Positions 7,795-15,929 of a stretch of 34,759 nucleotides of DNA are shown piece by piece; position 1 is the first letter of the stretch, and the number at the start of each line of letters is the position of its first letter. The stretch comes from an uncultured Granulosicoccaceae bacterium (GTDB lineage Bacteria > Pseudomonadota > Gammaproteobacteria > Granulosicoccales > Granulosicoccaceae). Made by a program: the position numbers and the translations under genes. Location: the NCBI GenBank assembly GCA_937981955.1, contig CALJNA010000045.1, forward strand, positions 1 through 34,759, given 5' to 3'. The notes under the pieces were generated by a model. That model was not told the DNA's origin, searched no databases, and was given only the letters and a program-made list of their open reading frames with translations.

Positions 7795-9150
7795 TCAGCC
7801 ACCCATCAGACGCTCATCGAACGGGTACGTCGTCAAGTTTTCAAATCCATCTTCAGTAACGAGCACTTGATCTTCGAGTTTTATTGAAAAGTCCCCTCCC
7901 TCCGGACTAACCAGCGCCTCCACGCACAAAACCATTCCGGCTTCCAGTTCGTAATCGTATGCACCTTCTACCATTTGATCTGAATAAGCCACTAGCGGCC
8001 ATTCGTCACAGAGTCCAACGCCGTGCATCAGACAACCGTATTTACCTTTTTGAAACTGCGGCAGAAGCTGGTGCGCATTACGTGATAACTCGGGGATGGT
8101 AACTCCGGGTTTTAGCATCGCCATGTTTGTCATGATGTGTTCAACCCCGTGCTGCATGGCATCTATCATTTCCTGCGGAGGTCGCTCGTCGCCAATCCAC
8201 CAGCTACGACTGATATCCACACAGATGCCATAGCTGCCAACCAGGTCAGTATCGAAACTGATGATTTCGTTGTTCTGAACAATGCGTTGGCCACACTCCT
8301 GAAACCACGGATTGGTTCTTGGCCCTGACGAAAGCAGACGTGTTTCAATCCATTCACCACCGCGGCGGATGTTCTCTTTGTGCAGCACTGCCCAGACATC
8401 ATCTTCGGACACATCGGTAACCGGAATTTGTGCACGGGCAAAGTGCTCCATTTCCCTGACGGCAGATTCACACGCATGCGATGCGCAGCGCATGGCCAGT
8501 ATTTCATCAGGTCCTTTAATGCTGCGACTTTTTTCTGTTAGTTCTTCGCCATCTTGTATGTCGAAGCCCTGTGCTTCCAGCGCACGTAATCCGTGCAGCA
8601 TGATTTTGTCTACAGCAAGCCGCTTGTTGTTACCACCGTGCTCTTCAATCAATACTCTGACTTCGTTGGAAAACGTATCGGCAGCCACATCGACCTTATC
8701 TCCCCGGTCGAAGTAGAACAGATCGGCGCCAGAGCGTTGCTCTTTTACCAATGGGTTAAACGTGGATAGAAACGGTGAGTTCTTGTAATCCCATATAACC
8801 ATATAACCATCAGCACACAATAAAACGGCGCGAAACGGGTTATGTGTATTCCACAGCTGCATATTAGTGCTGTCTGTGGCATAACGAATATTCAACGGAT
8901 CGAACACAAGCAAACCACCATAGTCCCGGTCAACAATATGCTGAGTCAGGCGCTTCCAGCGATGTTCACGCATGTTCGCAAGGTTTGGCAGGGTCAAACC
9001 GGCTTTTTCCCATTCCGAATATGCAAGCTGAGTCGGACCGATTTCTATCCGGTCATCGTTGTTGGGCGAGCCATCAGCAAGAAATTGACCACGCGTTGGA
9101 TCAATTTTTCGCTGCTGTCTGAAGTGATCGACAGACATTGGATTACTCAT
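7795..9150 (-). CDS. dddP: DddP, DMSP lyase (M24 peptidase fold)
   Basis: The 451-residue protein closely matches DddP, which cleaves dimethylsulfoniopropionate to dimethyl sulfide and acrylate. Long stretches are as I recall them from roseobacter DddP, for example RYATDSTNMQLWN, FNPLVKEQRSGADLFYFDRG, RGGEWIETRLLSSGPRTNP and DISRSWWIGD. All six metal-ligand positions reported for Ruegeria DddP are present (Asp, Asp, Asp, His, Glu, Glu). Numbered from the upstream GTG at 9165 they are D305, D307, D317, H381, E416 and E431, a constant offset of ten from the published numbers. The preferred start is the ATG at 9150, which has AGGAG six bases upstream; the GTG does not. It is convergent with the exporter gene. 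No acrylate-using genes or DMSP importer sit beside it. Confidence 0.96.
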   Translation of the reverse strand: MSNPMSVDHFRQQRKIDPTRGQFLADGSPNNDDRIEIGPTQLAYSEWEKAGLTLPNLANMREHRWKRLTQHIVDRDYGGLLVFDPLNIRYATDSTNMQLWNTHNPFRAVLLCADGYMVIWDYKNSPFLSTFNPLVKEQRSGADLFYFDRGDKVDVAADTFSNEVRVLIEEHGGNNKRLAVDKIMLHGLRALEAQGFDIQDGEELTEKSRSIKGPDEILAMRCASHACESAVREMEHFARAQIPVTDVSEDDVWAVLHKENIRRGGEWIETRLLSSGPRTNPWFQECGQRIVQNNEIISFDTDLVGSYGICVDISRSWWIGDERPPQEMIDAMQHGVEHIMTNMAMLKPGVTIPELSRNAHQLLPQFQKGKYGCLMHGVGLCDEWPLVAYSDQMVEGAYDYELEAGMVLCVEALVSPEGGDFSIKLEDQVLVTEDGFENLTTYPFDERLMGG

Positions 9151-9180
9151 AAAGAACTCCTGCACACTAGGCCCTATTGG

Positions 9181-9225
9181 ATTGTAGCCTTCAAACAGGT
9201 CCTGAAATCAAGGTTTCGTTCAGGA
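9181..9225 (-). promoter_or_regulatory. Candidate dddP promoter with overlapping operator palindrome
   Basis: On the minus strand a -10-like TACAAT (9181-9186) lies about 30 bases before the dddP ATG, and a TTGATT -35-like hexamer (9206-9211) stands 19 bases further up. The spacer is longer than ideal. A perfect dyad, TCCTGAA-N12-TTCAGGA (9200-9225), encloses the -35 element, as expected for a repressor or activator site. No T-run follows it, so it does not look like a terminator of the upstream dehydratase gene. Confidence 0.4.
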
Positions 9226-9297
9226 TAGTTGCAGATCTGCGACATGATTCTGAGCAAATGCCGTTTGTGCGAAAGTCCCGGGGTACGTGTCGATGAA

Positions 9298-10281
9298 CTA
9301 AATAGAATCGAGTGCCGCGCTTATACAGGCTGCATCTGCATTACCACCCGAAAGCACACAAATCACAACATCTGAATCAACTTTTTCGGTATGGAAAAGC
9401 GCTGCCGCCAGTGCAACCGACCCTCCGGGTTCTGCGCATACTTTTAATCGTTGCAGAGCCAGACCCATTGCACGTAAGGCATCCGCATCGCTGACAACTA
9501 TTCCCGGTTTGCAAAGGCGTTTGATAATGGGAAAAGTAAGCTCTCCCGGCGACGGGGTTTGTATCGCATCGCAAATGGTATGCTGTTCACCAGTAATTTC
9601 TTCCCGATGTCCAGATTGTTGCGATCGAATAACATCGTCAAAGTGTTCTGGCTCAACCGGTCTGACGCTAAGACCTGGCGCTTGTGCTTCAAGCGCAATG
9701 CTGATACCCGATGTAAGCCCACCGCCACCGCAACAAACCAATACATCAGCCTGTTCAATCCCCAATTCGCTGGTTTGTTCTGCGATTTCCAAACCACAGG
9801 TACCCTGGCCCGCCATCACCATGGCATTGTCGTAGGGTTTTATAAGTGTTAATCCTCGTTCGGCTGACAAGTCGTCGCCCAGCTTTTCTCGGTCCTCGCC
9901 GCCGCGTCGATCGTAAGTGACTACTTCTGCGCCTAACGCCCGAGTATTTTCCAGTTTCAACTGCGGCGCATCGTTTGGCATGATAACCACGGCTTCCACA
10001 TTGGCCAGCTGGGACGCCAGGGCGATTCCCTGGGCATGGTTGCCGGATGAAAATGCAAGCACACCGCTTTGTTTCTGCTGTTCTGTCAGTGCTGATATGG
10101 CTGACCAGGCGCCGCGAAACTTAAACGAACCGGTTTGTTGCAGGCACTCCGCTTTAACCAGTACACGTTTACCTGCAATCTCATTCAAGTAAGGGCTTTC
10201 GAGTAAAGGGGTTTTGACCACATGCGGCGCTAGTCGTTCTGCGGCAGCAAGTACAGTTGCAATGTTTATTGCTTCATCCAT
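9298..10281 (-). CDS. PLP-dependent serine/threonine dehydratase family enzyme
   Basis: The 327-residue fold-type II PLP enzyme has the Schiff-base lysine K54 in GSFKFRGA, the substrate loop SGNHAQG (79-85), the phosphate-binding glycine loop CGGGGLTSG (184-192) and the C-terminal SGGNAD that contacts the pyridine nitrogen. There is no ACT regulatory domain, so it is a short catabolic or serine-racemase-like form, not biosynthetic IlvA. Candidates are L-threonine/serine dehydratase, threo-3-hydroxyaspartate dehydratase, serine racemase or an EutB-like dehydratase of hydroxyectoine use; the sequence alone does not decide. It lies upstream of dddP on the same strand with a 147-base gap that holds a separate promoter candidate, so the two need not be co-transcribed. 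Confidence 0.88.
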   Translation of the reverse strand: MDEAINIATVLAAAERLAPHVVKTPLLESPYLNEIAGKRVLVKAECLQQTGSFKFRGAWSAISALTEQQKQSGVLAFSSGNHAQGIALASQLANVEAVVIMPNDAPQLKLENTRALGAEVVTYDRRGGEDREKLGDDLSAERGLTLIKPYDNAMVMAGQGTCGLEIAEQTSELGIEQADVLVCCGGGGLTSGISIALEAQAPGLSVRPVEPEHFDDVIRSQQSGHREEITGEQHTICDAIQTPSPGELTFPIIKRLCKPGIVVSDADALRAMGLALQRLKVCAEPGGSVALAAALFHTEKVDSDVVICVLSGGNADAACISAALDSI

Positions 10282-10433
10282 GTTGTTCGGTGTCCTGGTA
10301 AGTCATCGTGAAAGATGTTTCCGCTGTTTTGCAGCATACTAGTTGATGTTGCCAGATGTGGTATCAAATATCGTAACCAATATACATTAACCGGTCTTAC
10401 CGTTATCTGTGAATTAACTAAACTGCGATTTCG

Positions 10434-12065
10434 CTATCGATCTGCATGAACCGGTAATTCCAGTCCATCCTGTTCCAATTCTTCCTTGTTGGCGTATGCG
10501 ATGAAAATACCCGGTGGCTCTCTGGCGTCGGTCATCGCTTCAACCGTGTCTGCGCTTAGTGTAATACGATTGTGATGCTGTCGGCTCCAGTCAAAGTGCC
10601 ATTGTTTTAAGCGTTCCAGCTCGTTGGCAAAGTCTGGATTGTCACCAAGGTCTGCAACTTCATTGGGATCGTTTAACAAGTCGAATAACATTGGTCGCAT
10701 GGTTTCCACGTGAACGTATTTCCAGCGCCCGTCAAATATCATCACCAGCCTTGCATCACTCTGGTCGACATCAACTGCCCTGCGTGCTTCCCGGGTGGAA
10801 TAGTCATATTCAGAAATACAGAACTCCCGCCATTGGCTTAAGTTCCGATCGGATATTTCGTTGTGCAGAAATGGTTGAAGCGATCGGCCTTCAATTATAT
10901 GCGGTTTGGCTTCTCCGCCGAAGTAGCTCAGAAATGTAGGTGTAAGATCTACACCTTCCACTAGCGCATTGGTAACGGTGCCGCGACTAGCGTTGGCCTC
11001 GGAACGCGGATCATAAATTAGTAGAGGGACTCGAGCGGAGCAATCGTGAAAGAGATCTTTTTCACCCAGCCAGTGGTCACCCATGTTATCGCCATGATCG
11101 GAACAGAAAACAATCATGGTGTCTTCCATTCTTCCTTTGCCTTTCATGTAATCGAACAAACGACCCAGCTCATCATCGAGTTCTTTAATCAATCCCATGT
11201 AAACCGGCGCTACAATGTCGCGAATTTCATCACGCGAGAAACTTTGGCTCACCCGCATGTCCATCCAGGCTTGCATTAGCGGGTGGGTTGAATCACGTTC
11301 AGCTGCGGAGCGGTTAACGGCAGGAACATCGCTGACTGAATACATATTGTTGTAAGGTGCGGGAACCAGATATGGCCAGTGTGGTTTGATGTAACTTAAA
11401 TGGCACAACCAAGGTTGATCACCTTGTTCCTCAATGTATTCAATACCGCGTGTTGTGAGCCAGGCCGTTTCTGAATGTTCTTGCGGTACTTTTGCAGCGT
11501 AGGGTGCGTTTTCAAGTAACCAGCCCGAGAGTAGCTCACCGTTGGGTCCAATGGCTGTGTTCGCCCACTCTTCCCACGGATTGTCACCTCCCATGCCGTG
11601 TTCACGCAGGTAGTTGTTGTAGTCTTCCGCGCAATGACCCGGATAGTCGGTTGAGTTGGTTCCATCATCCCGTGAGAAAACATCGAAACCGCATTCACTG
11701 ACTAAAGCCCCAATAGTGCTGTCAGGCTCTATACCCAATCGACGCATACCTTCAACATCGGGCGTCATGTGTGTTTTACCCACTAACGAGCACTTTACAT
11801 TCAAGTCGCGAAGATGTTCACCTAGTGTTGGTTCCCCTACCCGTAAAGGAAATCCGTTCCAGGTTGCGCCGTGACTACGAACGTAGCGACCTGTATAAAA
11901 GCTCATTCTGCTTGGACCACAGACCGGACTTTGTACATAGGCACGATTAAATCGCATGCCGTTTTGTGCAAGCCAGTCAATATTGGGGGTGTCGATGTGT
12001 TTTGCTCCGTAGCAACTCAGGTAATCCCATCTCAGTTGGTCGGCCATTATCCATAGTACGTTCAT
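10434..12065 (-). CDS. Sulfatase-fold hydrolase, phosphonate monoester hydrolase (PMH)-like
   Basis: The 543-residue alkaline-phosphatase-superfamily enzyme starts with the metal-binding MADQLRWDYL and carries the sulfatase signature CGPSR (near residue 50), whose Cys should become formylglycine. The second metal site is in FCSDHGDNMGDH. The HPLM.A..D segment, the MGLIKELDDELGRLFDYM helix and the C-terminal WKYVHVETMRPMLFDLLNDPNE resemble rhizobial and Burkholderia phosphonate monoester hydrolases, which also hydrolyse sulfate and phosphate esters. No signal peptide is visible, so it probably acts in the cytoplasm on imported substrate. It follows the TRAP transporter genes on the same strand by 49 bases. 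The substrate is unknown. The ATG at 12065 has AGAGG upstream. Confidence 0.87.
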   Translation of the reverse strand: MNVLWIMADQLRWDYLSCYGAKHIDTPNIDWLAQNGMRFNRAYVQSPVCGPSRMSFYTGRYVRSHGATWNGFPLRVGEPTLGEHLRDLNVKCSLVGKTHMTPDVEGMRRLGIEPDSTIGALVSECGFDVFSRDDGTNSTDYPGHCAEDYNNYLREHGMGGDNPWEEWANTAIGPNGELLSGWLLENAPYAAKVPQEHSETAWLTTRGIEYIEEQGDQPWLCHLSYIKPHWPYLVPAPYNNMYSVSDVPAVNRSAAERDSTHPLMQAWMDMRVSQSFSRDEIRDIVAPVYMGLIKELDDELGRLFDYMKGKGRMEDTMIVFCSDHGDNMGDHWLGEKDLFHDCSARVPLLIYDPRSEANASRGTVTNALVEGVDLTPTFLSYFGGEAKPHIIEGRSLQPFLHNEISDRNLSQWREFCISEYDYSTREARRAVDVDQSDARLVMIFDGRWKYVHVETMRPMLFDLLNDPNEVADLGDNPDFANELERLKQWHFDWSRQHHNRITLSADTVEAMTDAREPPGIFIAYANKEELEQDGLELPVHADR

Positions 12066-12114
12066 AGTCTGTGCCTCTTGTGTTCAGCCGCGACAATCAT
12101 CGTGGAACGATCAA

Positions 12115-14478
12115 TTAGTGATTTATCTGAGTATCACTGACAATGGTTTTGTTTTTCCTGTAATGAAATACCAGTAGAGCAATACCAGCAATCACAGCCA
12201 CGCTATGAATTTCCACAGGCTTAAATAAAATAAGCACAGTTAACAAGAGGCGTAACACAATTTCAACTCCGGACAGAGATCGACGGTCGAATGCTGCAAG
12301 CGCACTGGCTAACAAATATAACGCGAGTGCCAACCGCAATAAAATCCATAACAGCGCAGCGTAGTGCCGCTCTCCATCGTATCCGGGTAGATACTCTGCC
12401 GCAGAAGGGCTTGAACTTGGATCCAATATCGCTGCCTCAATGAGTAGCAACTCGGGATACATGGCAAAGACAAAAGGAATAACAAACATCACTATGCCGG
12501 ATCGAACGGCTGAGAATGCCGTTGCCATGGGCTCTGCTTTAGTTATGGTGGAAGCAGTAAATGCCGCAATGGCAACCGGAGGCGTGATGGCTGAGGCGAC
12601 CGCAAAATAAAAAATAAACATGTGTGCGGTGAAAATAGATAAACCAAGCCCTGCCAACACCGGCCCCATCAAAAGTGCAACATTAATATAGGCCGGAACC
12701 GCCGGCATCCCCATACCCAGAAGCACTGCCAAGGCCATCGTGGTTAGCAATGCAATAAATTGAAAAGCGCCCGACCCGGTCCCGCCCAGATCGAGAGAGC
12801 GAAGCCAACCAAGCACATCAAGGGCAATAAAATCAGACAGGCCAGTAAGGTTCAGGCAGAAATCGATTATGGACACAGCCAGAAACATTAAATACAAAGT
12901 AGAGACAAGAACGCCAGAACCAGACAGTGCGTCGAGTAATCGGCCTGGCTGTTTTCTTAATTCCTTATCCAGAAATAACAGGAAACATAAAAGAATTACG
13001 GCCCACCACCCTGCACTGCCAGCATCTCCAGCCGAGTTCTGCACCAACTGAAGAAACCAGGGTAAATCACTGGCCAGACAATTTGCTCCTTCTCCGGTAG
13101 TTTGTACGCCAAACAATGAAGCAATATAGCCACAGCCGATAGCTTCTTTCGGTGTTAGTAGTAAAAACAGTATGAGCAGTATCGGCGCGAAGATCATGAC
13201 CAGATTAAACTTATCGGTTCTGGACAAAATCATGTCTTCTGTTATTTCGCCAATGGCTTCAATTCCTTGCTTTCGTGATTGGAATATGGCTGATAAAAAC
13301 ATACAGAAAAAATAAGCGACCGCTGGAATCGCAGCGGCGATAATGACTTCGCGATATGGCGTTGCAGTTAGTGCAGCAAGTACAAAGGCTGCTACCCCCA
13401 TTACTGGAGGCATTATTGAGCCACCTGACGAGGCTGCTGCTTCCATGCCACCGGCAAAGGTTTTAGAGAAACCGCGTTTAACCATCATGGGTATGGTCAG
13501 CACACCTGTGGACAAAACGTTGACAACCGGACCACCGGAAATGGTGCCAAACATTGCTGAAGATACGATAGCCGCGTGGGCTGGCCCACCACGTAATTTT
13601 CGCGTCCACAGAAACGCAAGTTTTATCAGCGAACGTCCACCAGCCGATGCGCCAAAAAGGCCTCCAAGGACAATGTATGGAAAAACCGTATTCAAGATGA
13701 TGTCCATGAATCTGCCAAGCAAGCCCGAAGCGTTGTTGACAAGCGAATCATGTAAGCGTGGACGGCCATCTGATAGCAGCCGTGGTTCACCGCCTATTTT
13801 TGTCATAAGATATTTGTTGATGTCGTCCGGCCCGTGGAAATACCAGACCATGACCGTAGCGACTGTGTATACCGCAATAACAATCGCAACCAATACCAAA
13901 GGCAGGCCCCAAACTTTAATGTTGTACGCAAGGAAAACGGCCACGGCAAAAAATATAATGGCCGCTAACCACGCACCCGTTGTATTGATACATTGAGGAT
14001 CATCAACTGAATCTGGCACAGGTAAACCGAAGTCTTCTGCAAATTGTCTTTCTTCGGCCAGGCTTTTTGCAATTAATTCTGCGCGCTCGCCGGTAATCTG
14101 ATCGATCATGCAAACAGCTTCGATTTCAACCATGTAGGTGATCGAAATGGCTAATGCAGCAAGCACTAGAGCGATATCAAGTATTAGGCCTAGACGTCGT
14201 CGTGTTCGCGTGCTGTTAGCTAGCTCGCGCCATAAGGAATGTTTTAACGCAACAATGACCATCATTACGGTGAACGCAATGGGGTAGAAAAATTCGTAAG
14301 GGTATTTTCTGATACTAAAATCTTTAAAGCCGAACAGACCGTCGAATGCTTCATCCACACCGGGTATGCCTGGCATGGCATTTAGCATACCGATAATAAT
14401 CAGTGCCAGAGCCAACCAGTAGACTAGCTTCTCACCAAAATCGGCAGGCGTTGCACGTGCCGGTGGTTCGTTAGACAT
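12115..14478 (-). CDS. TRAP transporter fused permease (DctQM, 4TM/12TM)
   Basis: The 787-residue membrane protein fuses the small (DctQ-like, about residues 15-230) and large (DctM-like, about 255-690) TRAP permease subunits, as usual for TAXI-type TRAP systems. DctM hallmarks include FGTISGGPVVNVLSTGVLTIP, AAASSGGSIMPPVMGVAAF, LLGMGMPAVPAYI and FYFAVASAITPPVAIAAF. After the core are three or four extra hydrophobic segments near the C-terminus. The first periplasmic loop has an acidic insertion at about residues 120-165. It takes substrate from the receptor encoded just upstream and imports it with a sodium or proton gradient. A stable hairpin sits in the 129-base gap between receptor and permease genes. 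Confidence 0.93.
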   Translation of the reverse strand: MSNEPPARATPADFGEKLVYWLALALIIIGMLNAMPGIPGVDEAFDGLFGFKDFSIRKYPYEFFYPIAFTVMMVIVALKHSLWRELANSTRTRRRLGLILDIALVLAALAISITYMVEIEAVCMIDQITGERAELIAKSLAEERQFAEDFGLPVPDSVDDPQCINTTGAWLAAIIFFAVAVFLAYNIKVWGLPLVLVAIVIAVYTVATVMVWYFHGPDDINKYLMTKIGGEPRLLSDGRPRLHDSLVNNASGLLGRFMDIILNTVFPYIVLGGLFGASAGGRSLIKLAFLWTRKLRGGPAHAAIVSSAMFGTISGGPVVNVLSTGVLTIPMMVKRGFSKTFAGGMEAAASSGGSIMPPVMGVAAFVLAALTATPYREVIIAAAIPAVAYFFCMFLSAIFQSRKQGIEAIGEITEDMILSRTDKFNLVMIFAPILLILFLLLTPKEAIGCGYIASLFGVQTTGEGANCLASDLPWFLQLVQNSAGDAGSAGWWAVILLCFLLFLDKELRKQPGRLLDALSGSGVLVSTLYLMFLAVSIIDFCLNLTGLSDFIALDVLGWLRSLDLGGTGSGAFQFIALLTTMALAVLLGMGMPAVPAYINVALLMGPVLAGLGLSIFTAHMFIFYFAVASAITPPVAIAAFTASTITKAEPMATAFSAVRSGIVMFVIPFVFAMYPELLLIEAAILDPSSSPSAAEYLPGYDGERHYAALLWILLRLALALYLLASALAAFDRRSLSGVEIVLRLLLTVLILFKPVEIHSVAVIAGIALLVFHYRKNKTIVSDTQINH

Positions 14479-14508
14479 GCATTGGATCCGTCAGTAAAGA
14501 AAACATGA

Positions 14509-14534
14509 CGGCCGTTCAGATAATCGAACGGCCG
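14509..14534 (-). terminator. Intercistronic hairpin between TRAP receptor and permease genes
   Basis: A perfect 9-base stem, CGGCCGTTC paired with GAACGGCCG, with an 8-base loop. Read on the minus strand (the direction of transcription) it is followed by a T-rich stretch (TCATGTTTTCTTT). It looks like an imperfect rho-independent terminator or an mRNA-stabilising stem that would raise receptor over permease levels. Confidence 0.6.
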
Positions 14535-14607
14535 CGATCTTGTACAAGGTAATAAATTTTATGCGGCGTGAAAACTCTGCATACCTTGCTTGCTTAACGT
14601 ACTGACT

Positions 14608-15660
14608 TTAGTCAGAAGGCTTGGCGCAATCATCAATTTTATAGCCCGCTTCTTCCCAGGCTGCAACGGCGCCGGCGTGGTACTTCAATGGATTGGGACC
14701 ACACATGCCTGATTTCACGGTATCCACAATGCCATACCCTGCATAACGCGCGAACGGCGCTTTGGCTTTGAGATCATCAAGTGTGTCGATATGGGCTTTG
14801 GTTAGTGCCTTGGCCAAATCAAACGACATGCTCTTGTTGACAATGTCACCGCCAATAGTTGCAAGACCCCTGAACACACCATCTTCTGTGACCATGGTGA
14901 CGCCTTCACCCATTCCAGCTTCAGCTGCATCCAGTTCGAACGGTGCCGAACCAGGCGCTGCCAAATACTTTTGCATGGGCTCAGACTCGTACTTGTCTTT
15001 GGGAATGGACCAAACAGTGATGTTGCCAGATGCAAGGGATTTAGTGATTCGACCGTCGGGAAACAAAACCGGCAGTACAACCGCATCTGCTGAACCATCT
15101 GTAATAGTTTTAACTGCTTGTCCCCAGTTCACTTGAACACCTTTATAGCCGTCTCCGTCTTTCAACCCGGTGACCAACTGTATAAGTGAACGTGAATTAC
15201 TCAGTGCTGCACCTCGCGGTGGTCCGTTGTAGATGGTTTTACCTTCCAGATCGTCCCAACCTTTAAGCCCTTTTGAATCGAATGCATAGAGCGCAAAAAT
15301 GCCAAGAGTCACTGGATACAGTGCGCGAAGGTTGCTAGCCAGCTCCGCACCCTTCTCTTCACCGAGTTTGGCGTACGGTCCGCGTCCTTTCGATAAAAGA
15401 AATGGAAGCAGGTAAGGAGTGCCAGCAACATCGGTCTTACCTTCTGCGACGTTTTGAATTGAGTTTGTCAGTGTCTGGCCATCGGCTACTTGTATATTGG
15501 CGACACCTGCGGCTGCGGCGGCTTCAGCAAGATGAGCCATGGACAAGTGAATTGACCCGCCTGGTGCAGCTGTTTCACCCGTGAGGTTTTCAATTGCCTG
15601 TGCGTTCGAGTAGAGCGCTGTCGTCATCCCGATAGCAATCAGGGATTTAAGAAGTTTCAT
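14608..15660 (-). CDS. TAXI-family TRAP transporter solute receptor
   Basis: The 350-residue periplasmic binding protein has a signal peptide (residues 1-22, cleavage near NAQA). The mature sequence follows the TAXI receptor pattern: an early glycine-rich segment (TAAPGGSIHLSMAHLAEAA), a QTLTNSIQNVAEGKTDVAGT helix, LEGKTIYNGPPRGAALSNS and VLPVLFPDGR. It delivers solute to the fused permease encoded immediately downstream. Known TAXI ligands are few (glutamate, 2-oxoglutarate and similar), so the ligand here is unknown; neighbouring esterases suggest a sulfate or phosphonate ester, as inference. GGAG eight bases before the ATG at 15660 supports the start. The gene is divergent from a second sulfatase. 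Confidence 0.9.
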   Translation of the reverse strand: MKLLKSLIAIGMTTALYSNAQAIENLTGETAAPGGSIHLSMAHLAEAAAAAGVANIQVADGQTLTNSIQNVAEGKTDVAGTPYLLPFLLSKGRGPYAKLGEEKGAELASNLRALYPVTLGIFALYAFDSKGLKGWDDLEGKTIYNGPPRGAALSNSRSLIQLVTGLKDGDGYKGVQVNWGQAVKTITDGSADAVVLPVLFPDGRITKSLASGNITVWSIPKDKYESEPMQKYLAAPGSAPFELDAAEAGMGEGVTMVTEDGVFRGLATIGGDIVNKSMSFDLAKALTKAHIDTLDDLKAKAPFARYAGYGIVDTVKSGMCGPNPLKYHAGAVAAWEEAGYKIDDCAKPSD

Positions 15661-15787
15661 GCATGTTCTCCAAGTGATAGTCGCACGGACTGTAAGAGCT
15701 AATATTCTGCGTTTGTGCGCGAATCATAGCGTTTTTCATCTGTCGCTGCACCTCAACCCTGTCTGCTCCGTGGCAAGCTCTTACATT

Positions 15788-15805
15788 AATGGGAATTCTC
15801 CCATT
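15788..15805. promoter_or_regulatory. Candidate operator palindrome between TRAP and sulfatase genes
   Basis: AATGGGA-ATTC-TCCCATT is a perfect 7-base dyad with a 4-base centre. It lies in the 269-base divergent intergenic region (15661-15929), 128 bases from the TAXI receptor start and 125 bases from the sulfatase start, so it is placed almost midway. I see nothing else clear in this interval. A regulator shared by both transcription units is an inference. Confidence 0.45.
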
Positions 15806-15929
15806 CTTTGGTGGTTGTGAAGGAAAGTTGATTTGCCTGCCGCATTATTGGTACTTTGTGAGCAGCACACTAAATTTACATACATTTGTCACGCCTGCGC
15901 ACACAGCGCCAATTAACTGATTCTCAAAC

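Noticed and set aside
10434..12065. Choline-sulfatase (BetC) as name for the first sulfatase-fold enzyme
   Set aside because: The internal and C-terminal pattern fits phosphonate monoester hydrolases better, and no bet genes are adjacent.
13343..13996. Long open frame opposite the TRAP permease gene (217 codons)
   Set aside because: It is antisense to a clear DctM domain, and its composition is that of a shadow frame with no recognisable domain.
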